64,000 nt of DNA from Hydractinia symbiolongicarpus (GCF_029227915.1 NC_079880.1:10443501-10507500), one strand, 5' to 3'; shown: positions 12,793 through 23,622, numbered from the stretch's first letter. Notes: generated from the sequence alone by a model not told the origin. A program made the numbers and translations.

Positions 12793-14234
12793 ATTAAACT
12801 TGTTAATGAAATATCAAAACGTTTGACGAAAACAAGTACGTCCTAGGAATTTTTATAGATCTAAGCAAAGCATTTGACACCGTAGATCACAAAATTCTAC
12901 TAGAAAAACTCAAAAACCATGGTATCCACAATTCCAACATTCGCTGGTTTGAAAGTTATTTATCCAATAGAAAACAGTACATTTCCTTTGACGGTGGAAG
13001 TACAAATTACAAAACAATCATCTGTGGAGTTCCACAAGGTTCCATATTAGGACCACTCTTATTCCTTATATATGTAAATGATTTAAACAAAGCTTTGAAT
13101 ATTTTACATTCAATTTTATTTGCAGATGATACAAATCTGTTTTATGCACATAAAGATATAAAAACATTATTTCGCACAGTCAATTATGAACTCTCTAAGC
13201 TGGCAGAATGGTTTAAGGCAAACAGACTGTCCCTAAATATTTCTAAAACAAAGTACACACTTTTTCACAGGCAAAATAAAAAAAATGATATGCCATTGAA
13301 GTTTCCTGATTTGTCTATTAATAATTTAAGTATAAAAAGAGCACAATGCATGAAATTTTTAGGAGTTATTCTTGATGAAAATCTTACTTAGAGAGAACAT
13401 ATAAATATTCTAGAAGAAAAAGTCGCAAAGAATATTGGCATCCTATTTAAAGAAAATTTGTTCTAGATCAGAATTGTTTAAAAAACATATATTCTTCTTT
13501 AATTCACTGCTATCTAAATTATGCAAATATTGCGTGGTGCAGCACCAACGCTACAAAATTGACAAAATTACAAAATAAACAAAAACATGCAATCAGAATT
13601 GTTTTAAATGTTGACAGGTACCTCACTCCAGAGAGTTATCAAAAAAGCTAAATGTACTAAATGTATACCAACTAAACATTTATCAAACTCTTATTTTTAT
13701 GTTGAAGCTTGAAAACAATATGTTACCAAAAGTATTTATTAATATGTTTCAGAAGATACAACATAAATATCCATCCAGATTTTCAATTAACAGTTTTTTT
13801 CAACCTAGGATTAATTATACAATCACAAAGTTCTCTAAAACTAGCAAGGGACCTAAATTGTGGAATACATCTCTTGATAACGACATGAAAACTATTACAT
13901 CACTTAACGAATTCAAACATAAACTAAAACGTAAACTATTGACTACTGACAATCTATATTTATTTTAGAACACACGACAGTTACAACGTACGACACATAT
14001 AACACAACTCCTCATCATATCAATGCTAACTTTTTATATAGGTTGGGGGCTTGGTGATGAGGCTATTATAGCCTTCTTCTCGCTCCTGCCATTTTTCACC
14101 TCTCTAGCTAATATTTTTAGCATATGCAATCCTATCTTTAGATTATACGATATAATAGCTTAACATTTGTATTTTATTCTTACGGAAAACTGTAAATTCT
14201 TCAACGGCAAAATAAAAAGACAAAAAAAAAAAAA
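12793..14234 (+). mobile_element. 5'-truncated, defective non-LTR retrotransposon (CR1/Jockey-like), copy 1
   Basis: Translating from about 12793 gives reverse-transcriptase motifs in order: LSKAFDTVDHKILLEKL, the YLSNRKQY segment, GVPQGSILGPLLFLIYVND, then ILFADDTNLF (FADD catalytic pair near 13123). A thumb/C-terminal region follows, ending LLTTDNLYLF with a stop at 13966-13968. The copy starts abruptly inside the RT domain, so the endonuclease and ORF1 are missing. An in-frame TAG at about 13389 falls where LDENLTW would have Trp, and a one-base deletion near 13628 shifts the frame. The 3' UTR ends near 14234 in an A-rich tail. A second copy lies inverted at 21409-23100. The CR1/Jockey assignment rests on RT motif style only. 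Confidence 0.85.
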
Positions 14235-15075
14235 TAGATTGGTCAGCAACAATAACTTTAAAACATATCTGGTACATCTTCTTTGACAAAAAATGTTCCC
14301 GCTTCTCCAGCGCGTCTCAAGACAGCTCGCAAAACGATTAAAACGTTTATTAATGTCACATGACAATATTTGAACAAATGCAACCTAAAATTAAGTTAAA
14401 GATGCCCTCTATCCACTTTATTAATAATAGAAACCCTGGGGTTCCCGTAATGGTATTTTAACACTCAATCTAACTGTATGTTGCACGCTGTTATTTTGAT
14501 AAACAGATAACGTCATGCACAAAAATTACCAATGCAAAAAAGCCATTTCCGGAGTCCTTGCGAAGGGGACAAACTTGCTCAAAGTGCTTTTCGGAGACAC
14601 GAGATTGACATTACATTTCCTACTTACTAGTACAAGAAAACGGCAAAGAAAAAGTTGAACGAGGGAACTTATGTTGATCAGAGTCACGCTAGGGTGTAGG
14701 CGCAATTTTCTGACATAATAACCTTCTTGTGTTTCCACCCGATGGGTTACACATCATTTTTCAAAAAAGTCGAAATGCTCCTCAAACAAGATAAAAAAAA
14801 ACACAAAAGAACTCTGTACTATATTCAAAAAATTCCTTTCCGAATGCGGCATGTTAGCCCACCTGAGAAACCATCTTAAGCGGAAAAGTTACAACTTTTC
14901 TGTCAACAAAAGTTAGGTTAGAAAGCAAAGAAAAAATCGCAAAAATATGTTTCACATGACAATCTTGAATTCGACGAGGAAACCTTAAAAAAAAAGGTGA
15001 TGATTTCGGTAGCTGTTTAAGCATTGAAATTGGCATATTGGTAAATAAAAACAAACAAGATGTCATGAAAAGTAT
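14235..15075. other. Spacer between retrotransposon copy 1 and RPL30
   Basis: No gene was recognised. The ORFs at 14526-14738 and 14854-15066 (minus) lack family motifs. The right end must contain the very short RPL30 3' UTR, because the RPL30 gene reads leftward into this spacer. Confidence 0.55.
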
Positions 15076-16213
15076 TTATTTACTTTCTTGTTCAGATGGC
15101 ATAGATCTTATAATATCAGAATCTCCTGGATCTGTGATGCTTAATACAGAGACACGGAAGTATTTACCACATGCCGTACCAAGTTCGATGTTGTTACCAG
15201 TGTAGTGATGGACACCTGTCTTTGACAACATAGCATAATACTCCACTTCACTTTTTCTAAAGAGATAAACAAAACTTAGTTGTATGTAGTAACATTTTTT
15301 GAAGTGTTTTTATAGACAAAAACTATAACCTTCCTTAACCTTCAAAAATACTTAAAAAGGACAATTTACCTCAGCTGAGGTGTGTTGCTAGCGATGATAA
15401 CAAGTTTAGCTTTTCCTTGGCGTAATGTTTTTAATGTCGATCGGTATCCGAGTGTGTATTTTCCACTTTTCATTACAAGTGCCAACCTGGAGTTGATACT
15501 CTCATTTGTCTTTTTCTAAATTAAAATAAAAAATGAGTCAGATTTTAAGTCCAGTTATTAGTTATATATACCATCTTTATTGTTTTTTGTATGTTTATTT
15601 GTTACCACTCACAATGGTGTAATCTTAAAAAAAAGACACAAAAAAATTGGAGTGTTTATTGCTCTCCTTCCTTGGTTCAACTCATATGAACATGAAGAAG
15701 TTCATGCAAGTGCGATTCAGAAAGGGCAAAATATGTTTATAAAGTTTTAGTTTTTCTCACTTTAAGAAACTTGACTATTTTTAATGTAAGCCTAAAAGGT
15801 TAATTTTGAAAATTTTAATTCGAGTCATACCCTGGTTCTGTATAAAGAAAATTGTCATCAAATGATAGATACAAACAAACAGGTTACTTGAAAAAATTTT
15901 ATAGCGAAGCCATGCTAAGTAAAACTTAGAGAATGGACAGTGAAAAAACATACTTCCTAGAGTTTGAGGTGAAATAGCAACCCTGCCAGAAAAGTGAGAA
16001 TTTACGTAATGCGTAAGGTGTAACAAAAAGCAGGAAAAAAGGAAGATGTTAACACACACAACTGTACGTCATCTAAAGACAACTAAATAACGATGGAGTG
16101 TTTTTATTCTCCTTTCTTGGTTCAACTCATATAAACATTATGAAGTCCATATAAGTGCGATTCAGAAAGGCTTTTTTAACAAAGAAAGAATTACCAACCT
16201 TAACTGGTGCCAT
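15076..16213 (-). CDS. RPL30: 60S ribosomal protein L30 (eL30)
   Basis: Coding exons on the minus strand are 16199-16213 (MAPVK), 15370-15515 and 15076-15256; splice phases agree (0, then 2+1) and give 113 residues, against 115 in human RPL30. Diagnostic stretches are [50 protein letters not shown] and [12 protein letters not shown], the RNA-binding eL30 signature. eL30 is a component of the large ribosomal subunit. The first coding intron donor is GTTGGT rather than GTAAGT. A further acceptor, TTTTTCAG, lies 27 bases upstream of the ATG (ending 16241), so the 5' UTR is probably split, or trans-spliced. An AATAAA at 15075-15080 overlaps the TAA stop, implying an extremely short 3' UTR. Introns carry snoRNA-like repeats, as in vertebrate RPL30, which hosts SNORA72. 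Confidence 0.96.
15650..15727 (-). ncRNA. Candidate H/ACA snoRNA 3' hairpin, copy 1, in RPL30 intron 2
   Basis: On the RPL30 sense strand CCTTTCT pairs with AGGAAGG (one G-U) as a lower stem. An open pocket GAATCGC / TGAACCA follows, and ACTTGCATGAAC pairs with GTTCATATGAGT as an upper stem around a TTCTTCAT loop. ACA lies three bases from the inferred 3' end (ACACTC). This is the geometry of an H/ACA 3' hairpin with a pseudouridylation pocket. Space for a 5' hairpin exists upstream (about 15728-15790) but I could not fold a convincing one. The target is unknown. Confidence 0.55.
16096..16170 (-). ncRNA. Candidate H/ACA snoRNA 3' hairpin, copy 2, in RPL30 intron 2
   Basis: This is a diverged repeat of copy 1 in the same intron. 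The lower stem CCTTTCT/AGAAAGG is fully paired, the pocket GAATCGC/TGAACCA is identical, and the upper stem ACTTATATGGAC/GTTTATATGAGT pairs throughout with G-U wobbles where copy 1 has Watson-Crick pairs. The tail AAAAACACTC keeps ACA three bases from the end. Fewer than 30 bases separate it from the upstream exon, so no 5' hairpin fits. It may be a single-hairpin or truncated copy. Confidence 0.5.
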
Positions 16214-16370
16214 TTTGATTACGGTTCAAGAATCCCAGAGCTGAAAAACAAATAAAATTATATCACATGAAATGTTAGATGAATTTAGAATAATGACAAA
16301 GTAGAGAAGTTTGTCCACTCCATAATTGCTGTTCATAGCAACTGAAAGCTAATGCTAGACCACACCCATG

Positions 16371-16450
16371 AAGTGTTTTTCTCTCCTTCGTCTGACGACC
16401 TAATTCATAGTAGCAATTTGATTGCATAGAGTAGGTGCTTTGTTGAAGGG
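16371..16450 (-). ncRNA. Third H/ACA-like hairpin upstream of the RPL30 start codon
   Basis: On the RPL30 sense strand CCTTC pairs with GAAGG, a loop AACAAAGCAC / TCGTCAGAC forms a pocket, CCTA pairs with TAGG, and GCAAT pairs with ATTGC at the tip. AGAGAAAAACACTT puts ACA three bases from the end, and the tail resembles copies 1 and 2 (GGAGA..AAACACTYC). It would lie in the 5' UTR intron inferred from the acceptor at 16241. It is less regular than the other two. Confidence 0.35.
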
Positions 16451-17412
16451 CGGCCACAGGCAGGTAAAATTTGACATCAATATAGCTCAGGGGAATTAAT
16501 TTTCACAATTTCTAAATTTTGTAAAATCCATTTCCTGCAATGAGTAACTTGCTATCCATGAAAATTAATTCTAGCAAGATTTGTTTCCTTTTCTTCTTTC
16601 TTAGAAAGCAATTTGACGCACTAAACAAGACTCTTTGTTGGGATCGAATCATCACTATGGTATAATCAACTTGTGACCAAATGTTTTATCAACAATTTTT
16701 TACATTTCTCGTCGCATATACTGACCTAGTTACGTGATTATCTAAACAAACAGCTCTAGCGATAATCTGGCAACTTTGCTAGCCACACAACTGTATGGTT
16801 TTGACTATATGCCATCACTGAAACAACTTTGCAAAAATGCTGGATAATTAGGTGGGCTTTTGCGCAGGTGGTTCGAACAAAAAGAAGTTAAAACGTCCTA
16901 TTTCCGTGATTCAAATGATTGCACTAACTAATCACCATGTGCCTTTTTCTGATGCTCAAAAAACAGATGTGACTAGGAAAACTTGGTGAAGTGAATTACC
17001 AAATCTGTAATATGTGGAGGAGAACACACATTGTAAATAGTTAAAAATGTTTTACCCTCAGTGTGCAAAAAAAAAAATATTTTTTTACACCAGCAATGCT
17101 CAGGCTGTCTGTTCTGTAAAGTGCAGAAGTTTTGGTGCTGGTAAAATGGGAATAAGGTACTCATACAGGCTCAGAATTTCATGATCCTTTTGCCAGTGAG
17201 AAAAGAAAGTTACCAACAAAAGACAAAAGCGTATTTTCTTTAGTTTTTTAAATTCCGTCGTATCAATTTCTTTTAAATTTTCAGGAAACGTATAAGATAC
17301 AACGTATGTGTGCTCTTCATTAACAACAAAACGCGACAAGAAAAGTTATCACGAAAGAACGTGTTTTCTCATTAATAAACTCTTAGTGTGATGTTTACCT
17401 CCTCCGATCGCT
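16451..17412. other. Upstream region of RPL30; contains one copy of a dispersed repeat
   Basis: The RPL30 promoter and first non-coding exon should lie here or beyond the retrotransposon at 17413, but I could not place them. The segment 16715-16925 matches 47771-47975. An ORF at 17100-17339 (minus) has protein-like composition but no ATG and no acceptor. Confidence 0.45.
16715..16925 (+). repeat. Dispersed ~200-bp repeat, copy 1
   Basis: It shares TGATTATCTAAACAAACAGC, then AATCTGG..ACT, ACAACTTTG.AAAAATGG-type segments, GTGGG-TTTTGC-CAGGT and TTAAAACGT in the same order and spacing with 47771-47975. Ends are not sharp, and no inverted repeat or poly(A) was identified. It is probably a non-autonomous element or SINE-like relic. 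Confidence 0.6.
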
Positions 17413-19710
17413 AAATAAGCTGGAAGCTGAAGGAAGAGATTGTAGCAAGACAATTTAGTGCAAAAGTTCAGCAGTTAGCCTACAATAGTCAATGTGATAG
17501 TGACAATGTTGAAAGTACTTGGACTACTTTGAAGAATTGTCTTCTAGAAGCTTCTGATGATACCTGTGGGTGGACGAAAGGACCAGCTAGACATAGACAG
17601 ACCTGGTGGTGGAATAATGAGGTTGACCAGTGTATAAAGGAAAAGAGGAAACTTTGGAAAGAGTGGAAGTCAGGTGGTAGTAAAAATATTTACTTAGAAG
17701 CTAAGCGTCGGGCTCGTACAGCAGTGTATAAGGCAAAATCAGAAGCAGAGAGAAACAGATTTGCAGATGTGTTAAGAAGGGAAGACCAGCGCAATGAGGT
17801 ATTCAAGATAGCAAAGCAAATGAAGAAGACTAATCAAGATATTGTAGGTGAGAAGTGTATACGTAATGATGAAGGTGTTTTGGCTAGCACAGAGGAGGAG
17901 AAAAGGGTAGCTTGGAAGAATCATTATCAGAGGTTGCTTAACACTGAGTCTGATTGGGACGAGGATATGTTGTCTGATGATGATGTCGTAGAAGGGCCAG
18001 CCATGCAGATCAAGACAGAATGGGTAGTGGAGGCTATTAGGAAAATGAAGATTGGCAAGGCTGCAGGAGTATCAGGTATTGTTGCAGAGATGGTAAAAGC
18101 ATCTGGATATATTGGAGTTAAGCTTATTACAAGTCTTGCTAACCAGATTATAAAGGATGGTGCTATTCAAGTGAGTGGCAGTCGAGTGTAATAGTGAATT
18201 GTTTCAAGGGCAAGGGTGATGCATAAGAAAGGGGTAACTATAGAGGTTTGAAGTTGGTTGATCAAGTAATGAAAGTTATTGAAAGAGTGATTGATAAGTT
18301 ACTTAGAGAAAGAATTGATATAGATAAGATGCAATTTGGTTTTGTTCCAGGGCGTGGCACTACAGATGCAATATTTTTACTCAGACAGCTTCAGGAAAAG
18401 TATTTAGGAAAGAGAAAGAATCTCTATTTTGCCTTTGTAGATTTAGAGAAAGCTTTTGATAGAGTGCCACGTAAAGTTATTTGGTGGGCTATGAGAAAAT
18501 TAGGTGTGGATGAGTGGCTAGTTACGATGGTTCAGTCTATGTACAGCAATGCTAGAAGTCGTGTCAGGATTAACGATTCACTTAGTGATGAATTTAGTGT
18601 AAATGTTGGTGTACATCAGGGTTCTGTACTTAGTCCTTTGTTGTTTATTCTAGTCTTAGAAGCGCTGTCAATGGAGTTCAGAACAGGTTGCCCATAGGAG
18701 TTATTGTATGCAGATGATTTGGTTCTCATAGCAGAGTCGATGGAAGAATTAGTTGAAAAGTTTGAGAAGTGGAAGAAAGGTCTAGAAGAGAAAGGGCTGA
18801 AGGTAAACACAGCAAAGTCTAAAGTCATGACAAGTAGCATTGCAGCCAAGTGTGACCTTGTAGTTGGAAAGTGGCCTTGTGGAGTTTGCAGGAAAGGGGT
18901 TGGTAGTAACTCAATTTTTTGTCAGACTTGCAAGCATTGGGTACATAAGAAGTGCAGTAGTATTAGTGGAAGGTTAAGAGCTGGCATACAGTTTGTATGC
19001 AAGCGTTGCAAAGGTGAGATTATAGAGAATGAAGTATTTCCAGCTTTAATGATGTACAACAGTGGCTCGTTAGAGATAGTTAAGAACTTCTGTTACTTAG
19101 GTGATATGTTGGGCAGTGAAGGGGGTGTTGGAAGAAGTGTTACTTGCAGGATAGGTTCTGCTTGGAAAAAGTTTAGAGTTACTTCCTTTATTGACTAGCA
19201 GAGTCCTGTCAATTGAGGTAAAAGGTAGGTTGTATGAGGCCTGTGTAAGAAATGTTATGTTGTACGGTAGTGAGACATGGGCAGTGAAGCAGGAAGATCT
19301 TGACCGTTTAGAAAGGAATGATATGAGAATGGTTAGGTGGATGTGTAATGCCAGTCTGAGAGACAGAAAGAGTTCAGATGAGCTAAGAAGCAGGCTAAGT
19401 CTCTGTAGAATTAAAGATGTTATCCAGATAAGAAGATTGAATTGGCTGGGGCACTTGGAAAGAATGGAGGAGGATAATTGGGTAAGAAAGTGTAGAGACT
19501 TGATAGTTCCTGGGGCAAAGCCCAGAGGCAGACCGAGAAAGACTTGGCAGGAGGTTATAAGGACAGACTTGATAGAGAGGAAGTTGAGTTTAGATCTAAC
19601 ACAGTCTAGATCAGATTGGAAGAGGGTCATTAATATACCCCGTCCAACCCATGCTAGCATGGAAAACGGACGTTAAGCCGAGAATGATGATGATGATGAT
19701 GATGATGATG
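17413..19710 (+). mobile_element. Decayed RTE-like non-LTR retrotransposon with a PHD-like finger after the RT
   Basis: The element starts abruptly near 17413 (truncated 5' end, no endonuclease) and reads VWKLKEE then the LYEAKRRARTAVYKAK-type linker. Reverse-transcriptase motifs follow: FGFVPGRGTTDAIF, FAFVDLEKAFDRVP, VGVHQGSVLSPLLF and YADDLVLIAES (18704 on). A C4HC3 cluster at 18878-19009 (CGVC, CQTC, WVHKKC, CKRC) is PHD-like. The C-terminal part has VMLYGSETWA and LNWLGHLERM, ending at 19674-19676. It is dead: frameshifts near 18166 and 19175, and stops at about 18223 (TAA) and 18695 (TAG where the frame predicts Trp). It ends in an (ATG)n tail to 19710, as in RTE-group elements. Confidence 0.85.
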
Positions 19711-20900
19711 GAGTGTTAGTTTTCCTGAATTATCTTAAAGGTGTATTGCAGTTGCAAAGGTTTTTATAATCGCATATTAATTAATGACGTCTGAAAAAAG
19801 CAAAATTTATATAGCAAACATGTTTCCTTAGACAGGATCCAAATATGCTATTAAAAGAGGAAAAAAGGGTTTAAAAAAGGAAAAATTATCTCTCCTAAGA
19901 CAGGATCCATGAAAACTACTATAAAAAATTTTCATGGGTTTTAATAAGGAGTTAAATGCAACCCAAGCAAAGATTAACTAGAAAATCAAAGAAATTGCTT
20001 CATACCGTACTCCATTTGCGCTTGCCAAAACATAAAAGCATGTTGCAGATACGTTAATTCAACAACAACAAAAAATTAACCGAATTCGTAAATATACAAC
20101 ATGATTTTATGTCTGGTACTCCGCTCCTCTGGTCACAATTTTTAAATAAGTTAACAAAGCATAAAAACAGGCAAAAGATTTTAAAATGACCAGAAGAACA
20201 TCTCACCAGAAAGGCGCCCGATCTCTTCCTTGACCATGAGCTAAAAGAAATTTTATGAACACGAGAGCAGCATTATTTATTTGTGCCCAGACTCCAATCG
20301 TTACGCGAGTGCATTACTCGCCAAAAGTATATTTCGAGGACTTCCCCTTGCCGCAACCCCAAACCCGTTCCGGCTCAAAGGCCATTTTATAAGTTGTGTT
20401 TTAATCCAGCTACGGTTCTAACTAACATCTTGTATAAGCGCCGGTAGCAGCTACCGCGACGCTCTCACTATAAGCTGAAGAGTAAGCGCGAATCTCTTGG
20501 CGGCCTTTATCACTACACAGATCAAGGTGTCACACAACGCTACACGACGAAATGTAGAGTAGTCAGAAGCAGAAGAATACCTCGATGTTGAGAATATTGA
20601 AGACAAATACAGCCGGAGAAAAAGACGTCCAGAATATATTCGATAAGAATGACTTACAGCTGTTGAACTTAAACGAACCGCTCACAAATTTTGTCATTTT
20701 TGTTTATATTACAAGATATTTTAACCTGTAACATTAATATAACGGCGAAATATACCTATAACCTATAACCTAACCTATAACCAAATGTAATCATAAGGAA
20801 AATCACCAGACCTCGAGATAAGGGGGTAAAAGAATCCAACAAACAAAGCTGTAGACCAGCTTTGTTTGTTTTATTTTGAAAGAGGCTTTAATTGTAAAGG
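19711..20900. other. Non-coding spacer with a strong hairpin
   Basis: No gene was recognised. It holds a small CCTATAA/CCTATAAC iteration at about 20752-20782 and a perfect hairpin at 20838-20870. The right end is the start of the duplicated MGST1 unit. Confidence 0.5.
20838..20870. repeat. Perfect 14-bp hairpin
   Basis: AACAAACAAAGCTG (20838-20851) and CAGCTTTGTTTGTT (20857-20870) are exact complements around a five-base loop. It lies just outside the left end of the segmental duplication. Confidence 0.75.
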
Positions 20901-21408
20901 ATCCTGCATCGTGATGTTTTACAGCGAAATTGTAAACAAAGGCACGTAGAAGTTCAGTCAATCTCGTCCCGAAAGGTTGCTAAGTTTGTTTATATTGGGA
21001 TGATGGCGAGACAAGTTTAAGGTAGATGCTAAAGAAAAAAGCAACTTGATGAGGCAGAGAATTTTTCGACGCTCGAGAAGACATACTTTTCAAATATAAA
21101 TTCAGTTTTAAAAATGTTCAGATCAGATCTTCAACGAGACATGTGAAAGAGACCTCTGCGAAGAAGCGCAATAACTATTTACGTCAGTTTAACCGTCGTG
21201 GCAATGTCGCGCCAAACCTAATTCTTGTACTATGAAGGATACACGAATCATGTGTACAGCGATTTCTTACATATAAAAAGGTCCTGGGATATTGGCTGTG
21301 CCGGGGCTATGAAATATGTTTCGTCACCAAGGTCTTTTGGCACCTGCGAGGCGTTGTCGCAAGGAAAAATGTCCTGGAAACGAGTTTGTATAGATGACTT
21401 GGCGCAAG

Positions 21409-23100
21409 TTTTTGCTTTTTGTTGTTGTTGTTGTTTTGTTTTTGTTTTGCCGTTGCAGAATTTACAGTTTTCCTTAAAAATAAGGTACAAATTATAAGCT
21501 ATTATATCGTATAATCTAGAGATATGATTGCATGGTTAGCTAAGAAGACGCGAGAAAAAGGCTATAATAGCTTTATCACTAAGCCCCCAACCTATATAAA
21601 AGGTTAACATTGAAAATAATGAGGAGTTGTGTTATATGTGTCGTACGTTTTAACTATCGTGTGTTCTAAAATAAATATAGATTGTCAGTAGTCAATAGTT
21701 TATGTTTTAGTTTATGTTTGAATTCGTTAAGTGATGTAATAGTATTCATGTCGTTACCAAGAAATGTATTCCACAATTTAGGTCCTCTGCTAGTTTTAGA
21801 GAACTTTGTGATTGTATAATTAATCCTAGGTTGAAAAAAACTGTTAATTGAAAATCTGGATGGATATTTATGTTGTATCTTCTGAAACATATTAATAAAT
21901 ACTTTTGGTAACATATTGTTTCCAAGCCTAAACATAAAAATAAGAGTTTGATAAATGTTTAGTTGGTATACATTTAGTACATTTAGCTTTTTTGATAACT
22001 CTCTGGAGTGAGTGTACCTGTCAACATTTAAAATAATTCTTATTGCATGTTTTTGTTTATTTTGTAATTTTGTCAATTTTGTAGCGTTGGTGCTGCACCA
22101 CGCAATACTTGCATAATTTAGATAGCAGTGAATGAAAGAAGAATATATGTTTTTAAACAATTGTGATCTAGAACAAATTTTCTTTAAATAGGATGCCAAT
22201 ATTCTTTGCGACTTTTTCTTCTAGAATATTTATATGTTCTCTCTAAGTAAGATTTTCATCAAGAATAACTCCTAAAAATTTCATACATTGTGCTCTTTTT
22301 ATACTTATATTATTAATAGATAAATCAGGAAATTTCAATGGTATATCATCTTTTTTATTTTTGCCTGTGGATAAGTGTTACTTCGTTTCAGAAATATTTA
22401 GGGACAGTTTGTTTGCCTTAAACCATTCTGCCAGCTTAGAGAGTTCATTACTGACTGCGCGAAATAATGTTTTTATATTTTTATGTGCATAAAACAGATT
22501 TGTATCATCTGCAAATAAAATTGAATGTAAAATATTTGAAGCTTTGTTTAAATCATTTACATATATAAGGAATAAGAGTGGTCCTAACATGGAACCTTGT
22601 GGAACTCCACAGATGATTGTTTTGTAATTTGTACTTCCACCGTCAAAGGAAATGTACTGTTTTCTATTGGATAAATAACTTTCAAAGCACCGAATGTTGG
22701 AGATGTTGATACCATAGTTTTGAGTTTTTCTAGTAGAATTTTGTGATCTACGGTGTCAAATGCTTTGCTTAGATCTATAAAAATTCCTAGCTCGTACTTG
22801 TTTTCGTCAAACGCTTTTGATATTTCATTAACAAGTTTAACTATTGCATGATCAGTAGATTGACCTGCTTGAAAGCCAAATTGATTGCTATATAAAATAT
22901 TACTAGAAGTTAAAAAGAGTAAAATCTATTGTACATTATGCGTTCTAGTATTTTTGAGAAACATGGAAGAACTGATATTGGTCTAAATTAGATACATTAG
23001 TCATTTCGCCTGTTTTATATACTGGTAGAACTGTTGCAATTTTAAGTTTTTCATGAAAATGTCCTTGTTTAAAAAGACGGAACACTTGAAGAGGAGATGA
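21409..23100 (-). mobile_element. 5'-truncated non-LTR retrotransposon (CR1/Jockey-like), copy 2
   Basis: Read on the minus strand it contains a PVYKTGEMTN segment, QFGFQAGQSTDHAIV, LSKAFDTVDHKILLEKL, LGPLLFLIYVNDL and ILFADDTNLF. An intact C-terminal stretch (22199 down to 21666) ends LLTTDNLYLF. It begins about 300 bases further upstream in the element than copy 1. It shares copy 1's TAG in the LDENLT position and has its own frameshifts in the RT. The 3' end is a (CAA)n-type tail at about 21410-21450. The MGST1-B unit lacks it: homology stops at 21405/29625 and resumes at 23101/29766. Confidence 0.88.
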
Positions 23101-23589
23101 AATTAATGTTTTAACTATATTTACTTTTTTAAAAAACTTTTACTAATTTTACGCGAATATTTCGTTTTTAAAATCAACAAACATTACGTCTTGACCTTGT
23201 TAACCGTGCTTCGAAAATATCATGCTAAATGTTAAAGCAGGCTGTTGCCTGCTATTCGCATATTTTATTAGACAATATCTAACCACAACCCTAGAGCCTG
23301 TAGTGTTTCTTATACATCGTACACGTTGCATCCTCATTTTAAAAAACGATACAAGTGTTGAGAATGACGTTGGACATTAACATTTGATTGAAATTAAAAT
23401 TGATATCCTCGTCCCCAGGGTTTATAACCTATGTCAAAGCCACTAGCTTACTTGATGTCAAATAGGTAAAAGTCCCTGGGCACGTGTTTGTTGATATTGA
23501 CTCCAATTACCAATCAGCACGGCATTGACACGACGAATAAATTGAGCTCTAAATAGAATGTTATAATATTAGACCGGATTAAATTACAA

Positions 23590-23622
23590 CTGCTCTTTTG
23601 TGTTTTTGCAGATCACTCGTCG
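23590..23622 (+). promoter_or_regulatory. Candidate non-coding first exon of MGST1 copy A
   Basis: CACTCGTCG is followed by a consensus donor GTAAGT at 23623, and the paralogous unit keeps CACTCGTCA with donor GTAAGT at 30132. Preservation in both copies supports a real 5' UTR exon spliced to the acceptor TTTTTAG ending at 24223, eight bases before the ATG. The transcription start is a guess. Confidence 0.5.

Noticed and set aside
17100-17339. 79-codon minus-strand ORF (RFVVNEEHTYVVSYTFPENL) with protein-like composition
   Set aside because: No ATG, a stop three codons upstream and no acceptor; not recognised. Possibly a relic cut by the adjacent retrotransposon insertion.
19097-19660. 187-codon ORF on the minus strand
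   Set aside because: Antisense shadow of the RTE-like retrotransposon's C-terminal region.
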